Assembly (NCBI GenBank): GCA_947165285.1
Contig: CAMUZS010000001.1
Coordinates: forward strand, 124,001 to 188,000
Direction: 5' to 3'
DNA: 64,000 nucleotides
Origin: an uncultured Mycoplasmatota bacterium
GTDB lineage: Bacteria > Bacillota_I > Bacilli_A > RF39 > UBA660
Below, in pieces: positions 52,826 to 61,298 of the stretch (its first letter is position 1; each line of letters begins with the position of its first letter). The position numbers and the translations under genes are program-made. The notes below the pieces were generated by a model. It did no database searches and was not told the DNA's origin. It saw only the letters and a list, made by a program, of their open reading frames with translations.

Positions 52826-53722
52826 TTAAATAATTATATACTTTGTTGCAAATACTTTATTATCAAATGAATAATGAAGTAAATATTTATTACCTTCTTT
52901 ATATACAATTATTCCTATAGTTTTATTTTGATTTAATGTTTTTATATGTTCATCTATATAATTTTTATATATTAAAATTTGACCTATATGTTCTTTTTTT
53001 AATTTTGTTACTTTTAACTCTATTACTACATAACAATTATACTTAATATTAAATAATAATAAATCTATATAATTATATGTATTTTCTATTCTAATTGGAT
53101 ATTCATTTTTAATAAAAGTAAATCCTTCACCCAATTGTTCTAAAAAAGATGATAAATCTTCCATAATTAATTCTTGTAATACTTTTTCTGATATTTCTTC
53201 TTTATTTAAACTATTTTTTATAACTATTGGATCTTTTACTAAATCAGTAATACTCATTTCTTCTTTATTAATTAACTTTAATTTAGTACTTTCTGGTAAT
53301 CTTTCATATTCTTTTGATTTAATTATTTCATGTAATTTTCTATAACTATAATTATTATTTAAACATTGATTTATATAATAATTTATTGCATTAATATCAT
53401 TTAAAATCAATAACTGTTCATAATGACTCATACTTAATTTGTCCGTCACTGCCGGACTTTTTTTAAAAAAAATATAAAATTTTCTCATATTTTTAAGTCT
53501 TGTAGTACTATATCCCTTACCTAATTCTTTAGTTAATTTAATAGAATAATTTTTAATAATTCCTTCACCATAATGTTTACCAGCATCATTTAATATCTTT
53601 CCTACTTCATAATAAGTACTTAAATCATGTCTATTAATAGAGTATTCTTTTACTCTTTTATATACTTCATTATCTATTAATTTATTTTTTATTTCTATGT
53701 AATATTTATCATTATTATCCAT
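52826..53722 (-). CDS. DUF1016 (YhcG-type) PD-(D/E)XK nuclease
   Basis: 298 residues. The N-terminal DUF1016 helical domain shows YYEVGKILNDAGKHYGEG, LTKELGKGYSTTRLKNM and MSHYEQLLIL; the C-terminal domain has the nuclease core NTYNYIDLLLFN ... YVVIELKVTK, giving Asp then ExK. Proteins of this type are frequent in defence islands and mobile DNA, but no defence partner is visible here. AAGGAG sits 12 bases before the ATG, inside the loop of an inverted repeat (53721-53749). Confidence 0.88.
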   Translation of the reverse strand: MDNNDKYYIEIKNKLIDNEVYKRVKEYSINRHDLSTYYEVGKILNDAGKHYGEGIIKNYSIKLTKELGKGYSTTRLKNMRKFYIFFKKSPAVTDKLSMSHYEQLLILNDINAINYYINQCLNNNYSYRKLHEIIKSKEYERLPESTKLKLINKEEMSITDLVKDPIVIKNSLNKEEISEKVLQELIMEDLSSFLEQLGEGFTFIKNEYPIRIENTYNYIDLLLFNIKYNCYVVIELKVTKLKKEHIGQILIYKNYIDEHIKTLNQNKTIGIIVYKEGNKYLLHYSFDNKVFATKYIII

Positions 53723-53749
53723 CTTATGAAATTACTCCTTCCATAAGAT
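53721..53749 (-). promoter_or_regulatory. inverted repeat around the nuclease ribosome-binding site
   Basis: Eight-base arms ATCTTATG (53742-53749 on minus) and CATAAGAT (53721-53728 on minus) enclose AAGGAG and end at the start codon. In mRNA it would put the ribosome site in the loop, or as DNA form an operator. Confidence 0.6.
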
Positions 53750-53794
53750 ATATTATTTATAAAATTCTTATTTCCTTTTTTTTATAATTATTAA

Positions 53795-53826
53795 ACAATT
53801 AAAAAACTTAGTATTTCTACTAAGTT
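53795..53826 (-). terminator. terminator after the DUF6273-like protein gene
   Basis: Perfect nine-bp stem AACTTAGTA/TACTAAGTT with four-base loop and T-run on the minus strand, 24 bases past the TGA. Confidence 0.9.
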
Positions 53827-53849
53827 AAATTGTTAATTTATACTTTATA

Positions 53850-55334
53850 TCAATTTGCAAGTCGGAAAGCTGGCGAAACACCTACATTCGAATCTGAAAT
53901 GTCATCAGAACCTTCACCACTCGAATCAACACTACTGAAATTATCATCCCCACCGTTCTCAGCTGTACGCAACCACCATCCAGAAGCATTTCCACCATAT
54001 AGTTTTATTACAGGAGTATAGAAACTTGTGGTTACTCCTTTTGTATTATAATAATCCAATTGTCTTGTAGCCCCTTGTGCTGTGTCGTAGTCAGAATCAT
54101 TCCATATTTCTTTTCTTGACAACAAATATAGCTTATCTGTTGTTATAAAATTGCTACTATCACGATCTCCATGTCCAGATACAACATTCGTATCTATTAT
54201 TAAATTTCTTAATTCACTTGGTATTACATTATATATGTCATTATTTACAAATGATCTCATTGAACTATCTCTCCAACCACCAACATTTGTCATTGTATTA
54301 TTCATTTTATGTGTTGTTATTATATCAGCAAATTCTAGTACCAAGCCACATGCACTTTTACTTGTTACACTTACTTCACTACATGGTGTTAGATTGGCGA
54401 TTCTTACTGTATGTGTACCAAATCCTCCAGTTAACGTTATATTCCTTGTTGTACCTGCTGCCATATTTGTTTGAAGTGTTGATGTTTTACCTGCTTGATA
54501 TCCTAAAATTATGTCATCCCATGACGATGTTGCAAAGCTTGGTGTTGGAATAATACGCCAATAAGCATACAATGTAGTTGAAGATGATACTGTTCCTGTT
54601 ATTTGACCTGTGGCATTTATTATTTGTGTTCCTTGACCATTAGTTTGAGTATAATATCCACCAAAACTATAATCTGTTTTTGTAGGAATAGTTATTGAAG
54701 TTACTGGAGAAGTTAGTAAAGTACTATCATACCATGCATTATCTTTGTAATAGATAGCCTCTGTACCAGGTGTTGTTGCGTTTTGATTATCTAATATAAC
54801 AGTATATGGATTTACAAATGATCCATCGTTTAATTGTACTGTAGCTGATACTTCTTTTTCCATTTCATTATTTTGTTCTGTTACTTTATTTACAAATGTT
54901 ATTGTTAATGTATATGTATGTACTGCTCCACTTGCTATAGTATGTTGATCTACTATTGCATAATCAGTCGAAGGAAATTCTTGGGCTGATGATGTATTAT
55001 ATCCTCCATTATTAGACACTAAAGTATAGGTAAAATCACTTTTATCTACTAATTCATTTATTACATTATCTAATATTATTGAATATGTTAAACTTGCAGT
55101 TCCTGTATTTCTAACTGTAAATACTTTTGTTAAAGTGTCACCTGGAACCATGTTTAAGTTATTTATCGTATTTCCGTTTTCTATTTGAATAGATAATCTA
55201 CCAGATTGTATTGCTGTTTGAGAAGAGGTATTATTTCCAGTCACATTAAAAGTAAAGTATCCATATGCTATACCTATTGTACATAAAAATAAAATTGCTA
55301 TTGATACTAGTATAATTACCCTTCTTTTTTTCAT
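53850..55334 (-). CDS. secreted TasA-like/Listeria-Bacteroides-repeat protein with DUF6273-like C terminus
   Basis: 494 residues. Signal/anchor helix (about 5-27), a TasA/camelysin-like beta domain (about 28-165, FTVRNTGTASLTYSIIL), a Listeria-Bacteroides repeat (about 210-260, GGYYTQTNGQGTQI, TLYAYW), then a domain ending SGWWLRTAENGG ... NVGVSPAFRL, as in DUF6273, a C-type-lectin-like fold. The codon use (TCG, CGT, GTA, GGT, GCT) is richer in G and C than the neighbours, suggesting a foreign origin. AAGGATAAGATA precedes the ATG, and the stop is TGA, which is rare here. It is likely a surface or matrix protein; function unproven. Confidence 0.8.
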   Translation of the reverse strand: MKKRRVIILVSIAILFLCTIGIAYGYFTFNVTGNNTSSQTAIQSGRLSIQIENGNTINNLNMVPGDTLTKVFTVRNTGTASLTYSIILDNVINELVDKSDFTYTLVSNNGGYNTSSAQEFPSTDYAIVDQHTIASGAVHTYTLTITFVNKVTEQNNEMEKEVSATVQLNDGSFVNPYTVILDNQNATTPGTEAIYYKDNAWYDSTLLTSPVTSITIPTKTDYSFGGYYTQTNGQGTQIINATGQITGTVSSSTTLYAYWRIIPTPSFATSSWDDIILGYQAGKTSTLQTNMAAGTTRNITLTGGFGTHTVRIANLTPCSEVSVTSKSACGLVLEFADIITTHKMNNTMTNVGGWRDSSMRSFVNNDIYNVIPSELRNLIIDTNVVSGHGDRDSSNFITTDKLYLLSRKEIWNDSDYDTAQGATRQLDYYNTKGVTTSFYTPVIKLYGGNASGWWLRTAENGGDDNFSSVDSSGEGSDDISDSNVGVSPAFRLAN

Positions 55335-55368
55335 ATTATCTTATCCTTATTGTCTTAAGTATATCACA

Positions 55369-56634
55369 TTAATCCTTAAATTGAAAGACATAATCACATA
55401 TTATAACGTCATCACCTTTTTTAGCTCCCATTAGTTCTAATTCATCTTCTACACCCATATTTTTAAGCTTTTTAGCAAAGCGCATAACACTTTCATCTTC
55501 ATCAAATCTAGTCATTTTAAATAAACGCTCTACTTTTTCTCCACTTACAACCCAAACATCATTATCTTTTTTTATTGTAAATGGTTTTTCTTCTTCAAAT
55601 TTATATAATACTTCATTATTATTTGAAACTATTTCTTCTTCAGGTATATTATCAAGTTCATCTGCTAATTTAATTACTAAATCTTCAATACCTTCCAAGC
55701 TAAAAGCTGATATAGCTACTATATCTAAATTAGGATATTGTTTTTTAAATTTCTTTAAATTATCATTTGCATTTGGTAAATCCATTTTATTTGCAATTAC
55801 TACTAATTTTTTCTTTTCTAATCCTTGATTATATTTGTCTATTTCATTTTGAATTATTTTAAAATCATTTATAGGATCTCTTCCTTCTTCACTACCCATA
55901 TCTATTACATGAGCAAGAATTTTTGTACGTGATGCATGACGTAAGAATTTTAATCCTAATCCTAAACCTTCTGATGCTCCTTCAATTAATCCTGGAAGAT
56001 CTGCCATAACAAAACTTCTGCCATCACGTAATTTTACTACACCAAGATTTGGATTTAATGTTGTAAAATGATATGCAGCTATTTTTGGTTTAGATGCTGA
56101 TATTACTGAAAGAATTGTTGATTTACCAACAGATGGAAATCCTATTAATCCAATGTCTGCTAAAACTTTAAGTTCACACTTAACATTTTTTATTTCACCA
56201 GGTTCACCTTTTTCAGATGTTTTAGGTGCTGGATTATCATGTGTTGCAAAAAATTTATTACCTTTTCCACCACGTCCACCTTTTGCTACAACAAAAGAAT
56301 CTTTATCATTTATTAAATCACATAATATTTTATTATTATCTAAATCTGTAATTACAGTTCCTTGAGGAACTTTTATTATTATATCTTCTGCATTAGCACC
56401 AGTTCTATCACTACCCTTGCCATTTGTTCCCTTTTCACCTTTTACTATCTTCATATATCTTAAATCTACTAATGTTTTTAAACCTTTATCAACTTCAAAA
56501 ATAATGTTGGATCCACGTCCACCATTTCCACCATCTGGACCTAAATTTGGCATACATTTTTCATGATGAAAAGACGTACATCCATCTCCTCCATTACCTG
56601 CTATTAATTTTACATTTATTTCATCAACAAACAT
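55369..56634 (-). CDS. obgE: GTPase Obg (CgtA)
   Basis: 421 residues. The N-terminal Gly-rich OBG fold (LIAGNGGDGCTSF, GPDGGNGGRG), the GTPase domain (GFPSVGKSTILSV, DLPGLIEGASEGLGLG, NKMDLPNA) and the C-terminal OCT domain (about 345-415) are all visible. Obg couples ribosome assembly with stress responses and, in Bacillus, the sporulation phosphorelay. TTTAGGTGAT precedes the ATG. Confidence 0.97.
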   Translation of the reverse strand: MFVDEINVKLIAGNGGDGCTSFHHEKCMPNLGPDGGNGGRGSNIIFEVDKGLKTLVDLRYMKIVKGEKGTNGKGSDRTGANAEDIIIKVPQGTVITDLDNNKILCDLINDKDSFVVAKGGRGGKGNKFFATHDNPAPKTSEKGEPGEIKNVKCELKVLADIGLIGFPSVGKSTILSVISASKPKIAAYHFTTLNPNLGVVKLRDGRSFVMADLPGLIEGASEGLGLGLKFLRHASRTKILAHVIDMGSEEGRDPINDFKIIQNEIDKYNQGLEKKKLVVIANKMDLPNANDNLKKFKKQYPNLDIVAISAFSLEGIEDLVIKLADELDNIPEEEIVSNNNEVLYKFEEEKPFTIKKDNDVWVVSGEKVERLFKMTRFDEDESVMRFAKKLKNMGVEDELELMGAKKGDDVIICDYVFQFKD

Positions 56635-56737
56635 AGTAAATCACCTAAAGAGATTATAACATATTTTATTAATATTTTTAATAATTATATTGTTAAACTA
56701 TTTATAATTAATTAATATAATATATTAGGTGATACAT

Positions 56738-57001
56738 ATGAATAATTCAAGTTTATTACAAGGATTAAGTTTATCTAAAATTATAGGTGGTTTAAATAAA
56801 ACTCTAAATGTTGTTAATCAAGCAATACCGTTATATCAAAAACTTAAACCAATTTTAGGTAATGCTAAAGATCTTTTAAATGTTGTTAATATTATCAATA
56901 CTCCAGAAAATATTGATAATAAAAAAGATGATGATATAAAAAATAATAAAGTTATTGAAGCAAAAAAAGTAAGTACTAATTTACCTACTTTCTTCCAATA
57001 A
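56738..57001 (+). CDS. YqfQ-like small protein
   Basis: 87 residues. The core LNKTLNVVNQAIPLYQKLKPILGN resembles the YqfQ (VrrA) pattern of Q-x-x-P-x-x-Q-x-x-x-P...; it lacks the Gly/Pro-rich head of YqfQ. The rest is Lys/Asn-rich. AGGTGATACAT precedes the ATG. In Bacillus yqfQ is near trmK (yqfN) and sigA, as here. It overlaps the 3' end of trmK by 21 bases, convergently. Confidence 0.6.
   Translation: MNNSSLLQGLSLSKIIGGLNKTLNVVNQAIPLYQKLKPILGNAKDLLNVVNIINTPENIDNKKDDDIKNNKVIEAKKVSTNLPTFFQ
56962..56992 (-). terminator. terminator lying in the overlap of two convergent genes
   Basis: Ten-bp stem AAAGTAAGTA/TACCTACTTT (one G-T pair in RNA) with six-base loop and T-run on the minus strand. It includes the trmK TAA (56981-56983) and coding DNA of the YqfQ-like gene on the other strand. 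Confidence 0.8.
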
Positions 57002-57628
57002 TTTATTTAATATTATAATTTCACTTTCTAATTTTTGCTTATCTTTTATATTATCTTTAGGTAATAAAGATAATATTTTATTATTTTGACTTATTAAGTA
57101 ATTATAATAAGGTATTTTGTCTTTTTTTAATAATCCAAACTTTATTTCATCATTAGATAATTTTTTATTTCCTTTAATAAATTTGCATATTACATAAAAA
57201 ATATCATTTTCTTTTAAAGTTATTTCATCATCTAAATAATACCCTAATTTTATAATTTCTTCTCTTAATAATTTTAAATCATTATTTGATTGAATAACTA
57301 ATTTATTAATTGTATTATTATTTTTTAATTTATTTAATATTTTAATTATAGAGGTAGTGCCCATACCACTTATTGAAATAGTGTTATATTTATTTAAATC
57401 TATATTATTTAAACCATCAGTAACTAATGTTTTAATATTTAAATGAGATTTATTAATATTATTTATTGCAACATTTAATGCAGATTGTGAAATATCTGTA
57501 AGTAATATGTCACTAACTAAATTATTTTGAATCAAATATATACCTAAGTATCCATGATCACATCCAACATCGATTAATTTATCATTAATATCAATAAAAT
57601 TGGCAATACTTAATATTCTTTTATTCAT
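56981..57628 (-). CDS. trmK: tRNA (adenine-22-N1)-methyltransferase TrmK
   Basis: 215 residues. It starts [30 protein letters not shown], with the SAM motif DVGCDHGYLG; ADIRP-like switch is DISQSALNVA; ISGMGTTSIIKIL is the conserved motif III; C-terminal coiled coil follows. It methylates A22 in some bacterial tRNAs. The sigA stop overlaps the start by one base (TAATG), so it is coupled to sigA. Confidence 0.94.
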   Translation of the reverse strand: MNKRILSIANFIDINDKLIDVGCDHGYLGIYLIQNNLVSDILLTDISQSALNVAINNINKSHLNIKTLVTDGLNNIDLNKYNTISISGMGTTSIIKILNKLKNNNTINKLVIQSNNDLKLLREEIIKLGYYLDDEITLKENDIFYVICKFIKGNKKLSNDEIKFGLLKKDKIPYYNYLISQNNKILSLLPKDNIKDKQKLESEIIILNKLLEESR

Positions 57629-58932
57629 TAATCAGTTAAAAAATCTTTCAATTTTTTTGCACGAGATGGATGTCTTAGTTTTCTTAAGGCTTTTGCTTCG
57701 ATTTGTCTAATTCTTTCTCTTGTTACATTAAATTTCTTACCAACTTCTTCTAAAGTATGACAAGTTCCATCTTTAAGACCAAATCTTAATTCTAATACTT
57801 CTTGTTCTCTTTCTTGTAATGTTAATAATACATTTTGAATTTCTTCTTTTAGTATTTCATTTGTTGCATAATCTTCTGGAGACATATTAGAATCATCTGG
57901 AACAAAATCACCTAAATGTGAATCATCTTCTTCTCCAATTGGAGTTTCAAGTGAAACTGGATCTTGTGAAATCTTCATAACTTCTCTTACTTTTTCAACA
58001 GTAATTCCCATCTTTTTAGCTATTTCTTCTTCTGATGGTTCTCTATTTAATTCTAATGTCATTTGTCTTTGGATTCTTGACATTTTATTTATTGTCTCAA
58101 CCATGTGTACTGGAACTCTTATTGTTCTAGCTTGATCTGCTAAAGCTCTAGTTATAGCTTGTCTAATCCACCATGTAGCATATGTTGAAAACTTAAATCC
58201 TTTATCATAATCAAATTTTTCAACAGCTTTCATAAGTCCTATATTACCTTCTTGAATTAAATCTAAAAATAAAAGTCCACGTCCAACATATCTCTTAGCA
58301 ATTGATACAACTAAACGTAAATTTGATTCCGCTAATAATCTTTTAGCTTCTTCATCATCATTTGCAGCTCTTACAGAATATTCTAATTCTTGTTCACTTG
58401 TAAGTAGTGGAATTCTACCTATTTCTTTTAAATACATTCTAACAGGATCATTTATATTTACGTCCTTTGTAATTTCTTCATCTGATAAAATTATTTCATC
58501 TTCTTTATCTTTTGATGCTCCACTACTAGTATCATCAGATATTACTTCAATATTATTTTCTACTAAAACATTATAAATTTCATCTAAATTATCTGCATCA
58601 ATATCTAATCCTTTTAATGCTGCAGCTAAATCTTCAAATGTTAAATGTCCCTTTTCTTTTCCTAATTTAATTAATTCTTCTTCTCTTTCTTTTAATCCTT
58701 TTATAGTTTTAATAGAACTTACTTTTTTATTATCTTTTTTAGAACTTGAATCATCATCTATTTTTCCTATAGTTATATTATTTTCTTCTAAAGCTTTATT
58801 TACTTCTGATAAAACTTCTTCGTTTATTTCAATTTTTTCTAATGTAGTTTTTATTTCTTCTTCACTAACATATCCTTTTTCTTTTCCTAATTTTACTAAT
58901 TTATTTATTTTTGTTTTTAACCCTTTAATCAT
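57628..58932 (-). CDS. sigA: RNA polymerase primary sigma factor SigA, with two region 1.1 copies
   Basis: 434 residues against about 370 in most Bacilli. Region 1.1 occurs twice: residues 6-57 ([19 protein letters not shown]) and 81-132 ([20 protein letters not shown]). Then region 1.2 ([17 protein letters not shown]), region 2 (about 205-275, [20 protein letters not shown]), region 3 and region 4 ([30 protein letters not shown]) follow normally. It overlaps dnaG by eight bases and trmK by one, giving dnaG-sigA-trmK as in Bacillus. Confidence 0.97.
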   Translation of the reverse strand: MIKGLKTKINKLVKLGKEKGYVSEEEIKTTLEKIEINEEVLSEVNKALEENNITIGKIDDDSSSKKDNKKVSSIKTIKGLKEREEELIKLGKEKGHLTFEDLAAALKGLDIDADNLDEIYNVLVENNIEVISDDTSSGASKDKEDEIILSDEEITKDVNINDPVRMYLKEIGRIPLLTSEQELEYSVRAANDDEEAKRLLAESNLRLVVSIAKRYVGRGLLFLDLIQEGNIGLMKAVEKFDYDKGFKFSTYATWWIRQAITRALADQARTIRVPVHMVETINKMSRIQRQMTLELNREPSEEEIAKKMGITVEKVREVMKISQDPVSLETPIGEEDDSHLGDFVPDDSNMSPEDYATNEILKEEIQNVLLTLQEREQEVLELRFGLKDGTCHTLEEVGKKFNVTRERIRQIEAKALRKLRHPSRAKKLKDFLTD

Positions 58933-60691
58933 TATTTATTACACTCCCTCTTTTAATTTCAGCTATTTCTTCTAACAATTTTTTTTGCTTATTTACATCC
59001 ATTTCTTTCTTTATTTGTTCTTTTAGTTTTTTTATTTTTATTTCATCCATTTTTTGATTAATAACTAAAATATATTTTTCAAATTCTTCTAAACTTATAT
59101 TTTCTTCATAAGTATCTATTATTTCAAGAACTACTTCATATAATTCTTGATTAGATGTAATATAAGAAATAAAATCAGCTATGTTAATTTTACCATATTT
59201 TTCATTATAGTAAACTATTTCATTTGCAATATTTCGATATATTTTATCTTCGAAATATCCAATCTTATTTTGATAAATCTTAATATACTTAGAATCAATT
59301 AACATATAATACAAAATCTTTCTTATTGCAATATTTAAACTATCTAATTTTTTCTTTTTAACTTCTTTTATAGGTGGTGAAAAAACTTCTTTTGCAATTT
59401 TTTCTTCTTTATTAATTAATTCTAATTTGTTTTTTAAAATATCTAATCCTATATTATATTCACTACTAATTTTATTTAACGCTAATTCTTTTAATATAGG
59501 ATCTTTTTCTTTATTAATATCGGCAATAATTTTATTTATATACAATGCTAATTCTTCAGAATTATTAGTATTAATTCTTTGCTTTTCTATTTTCATTTTA
59601 AAATCAATATAATCTATTGGTTTTAAAATATTTTCTTTAAATGCTTCAATTCCTTTATTTTTTATATATTCATCTGGATCTTTATAATCTGATAATCTTA
59701 TTACTTGAACACTAATTCCTGCATTTACTAATAAATCACCATTAATTAAGGTAGCTTTTTCTCCAGCTTCATCACCATCTAAACATAAAATTACTTTTAC
59801 ATTTAATTTTTTTATTAAATTAATTTGATTTTGTGTTAAAGCAGTTCCCATTAATGCAACAACATTTAATATATTATTTGAATATACTCTAATTGCATCC
59901 ATTTGACCTTCAACAATTATAAGTGAATTTTCCTTTTTGCTTGGACTTTTCGCTCGATGATAATTAAATAAATTATCTCCTTTGATATATATTTTAGTTT
60001 CTTTTGTATTTATATATTTTGAAGTATTTTCTTCTCCTTGATATATACGAGCACTAAACCCAACAATATTTCCATGGATATCATGAAGTGGAAAAGTAAT
60101 TCTATTATTAAAGAAATCACATACTTTATCATTTATAATATTAATTAATCCAATACTTTCAATTGTTTTAAGATCATATCCTTTTTTTATTAATAAGTTA
60201 TATAAATCATCTTTATTATCTAAAGATAAACCTATTTGAAATTCATTAATAATCTTTTCATCTATTTTTCTATTTGTTAAATATTTCTTTGCAGCAATAC
60301 CACTACTTGTATTTAAATTATTTTGATAAAACATGTTTGCAATATTCATTATTTCATGTTCTTTTTTAAAATTATCTACACTTTTTAAATTAATATCTTG
60401 TTTTATATTATATCCAATTTTATCAGCTACTATTTTAACACTTTCTAAAAAAGAAACATTTTCAAATTTTTCAACAAAAGTAAAAACATTTCCTCCTGTT
60501 CCACATACGAAACATTTAAATATTTGTTTAGACTCTGATATTGACATACTAGGTGAATGATCATCATGAAAAGGACAAATACATTTATAGTCTTTGCCTT
60601 TTTTTTCTAAAGTAATATAACTTGATATAATATCTTTAATATCTGCTTTAGATCTTATTTTGTTAATTTCGTCATTATCAAAATATGCCAT
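58925..60691 (-). CDS. dnaG: DNA primase DnaG
   Basis: 588 residues. The zinc finger [14 protein letters not shown]...[11 protein letters not shown] (CHCC), the TOPRIM domain with [10 protein letters not shown] and DGDEAG, and the C-terminal helicase-binding part (about 440-588) are complete. It makes the RNA primers for replication. AGAGGGAC precedes the ATG; the gene starts the dnaG-sigA-trmK operon. Confidence 0.97.
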   Translation of the reverse strand: MAYFDNDEINKIRSKADIKDIISSYITLEKKGKDYKCICPFHDDHSPSMSISESKQIFKCFVCGTGGNVFTFVEKFENVSFLESVKIVADKIGYNIKQDINLKSVDNFKKEHEIMNIANMFYQNNLNTSSGIAAKKYLTNRKIDEKIINEFQIGLSLDNKDDLYNLLIKKGYDLKTIESIGLINIINDKVCDFFNNRITFPLHDIHGNIVGFSARIYQGEENTSKYINTKETKIYIKGDNLFNYHRAKSPSKKENSLIIVEGQMDAIRVYSNNILNVVALMGTALTQNQINLIKKLNVKVILCLDGDEAGEKATLINGDLLVNAGISVQVIRLSDYKDPDEYIKNKGIEAFKENILKPIDYIDFKMKIEKQRINTNNSEELALYINKIIADINKEKDPILKELALNKISSEYNIGLDILKNKLELINKEEKIAKEVFSPPIKEVKKKKLDSLNIAIRKILYYMLIDSKYIKIYQNKIGYFEDKIYRNIANEIVYYNEKYGKINIADFISYITSNQELYEVVLEIIDTYEENISLEEFEKYILVINQKMDEIKIKKLKEQIKKEMDVNKQKKLLEEIAEIKRGSVINND

Positions 60692-60748
60692 AATTTTTGT
60701 CCCTCTAATTATATATATTACATGTATATACCTTATTTCCTTTTTTTT

Positions 60749-60782
60749 TGATAAAAAAAATGCAAAAAAATTAATTTTTGCA
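60749..60782 (-). terminator. intrinsic terminator after the sortase gene
   Basis: Stem TGCAAAAA/TTTTTGCA with a short loop and eight T on the minus strand, 24 bases past the sortase stop. Confidence 0.85.
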
Positions 60783-60806
60783 CTATTTTTTTACAAATTT
60801 TTATTT

Positions 60807-61298
60807 TTAAACATTATTTTTACCAACTATAACTAATTGTTTATCATTACTATTTTTTAAACATGTAACTAATATTAGATCTCCATTTAATTGTAATTTA
60901 TCAGTTTTTTTCTTTTCATATATGTCAAATACTTTATATTCTTTATTATTAAAACTAATTTTATCTTCTTTATTTAATTTATCTAAGTCATTAAATAATG
61001 CTTTAACGCTTAATCCTGAATGTCCTAATATTATAATTGGATTTAAATTATATAACATCAAACCATTATCTAAATTATTTTTATCGGAATTAATATTATA
61101 TACAATTTCTTTTAAATTAATTTTATCAATTTTTAAATATGAATATATATCACTATATTTTACTTTATCATTAATAAAATTATCTAATATAATATTCTTT
61201 TTATATATATAAGTATAATCTTGATATGAATTAATAATTATATATAAAATGATACTTAAAATTATAATTATTTTAAATATTTTCTTTTGCTTCAACAT
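60807..61298 (-). CDS. sortase-like transpeptidase without a catalytic arginine
   Basis: 163 residues: N-terminal helix (about 7-25), then a sortase domain. The catalytic His93 lies in ILGHSG and Cys146 in LILVTCLKN. After the Cys, most sortases have an Arg (KRLVV); here it reads DKQLVIVG, and the whole protein contains no Arg at all. It overlaps the end of the thioester-domain gene by 26 bases, and that protein has a C-terminal LPDTN sorting motif. Class is uncertain; the size suits a small class C/D type. Confidence 0.82.
   Translation of the reverse strand: MLKQKKIFKIIIILSIILYIIINSYQDYTYIYKKNIILDNFINDKVKYSDIYSYLKIDKINLKEIVYNINSDKNNLDNGLMLYNLNPIIILGHSGLSVKALFNDLDKLNKEDKISFNNKEYKVFDIYEKKKTDKLQLNGDLILVTCLKNSNDKQLVIVGKNNV

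Noticed and set aside
52826-53722. Defence island around the DUF1016 nuclease
   Set aside because: The neighbours are sporulation genes and a surface protein; no partner methylase, helicase or toxin-antitoxin gene is present.
54151-54553. Two plus-strand open frames of 107 and 111 codons
   Set aside because: They are antisense to the DUF6273-like gene, have no ribosome site or family features, and arise from its richer base composition.
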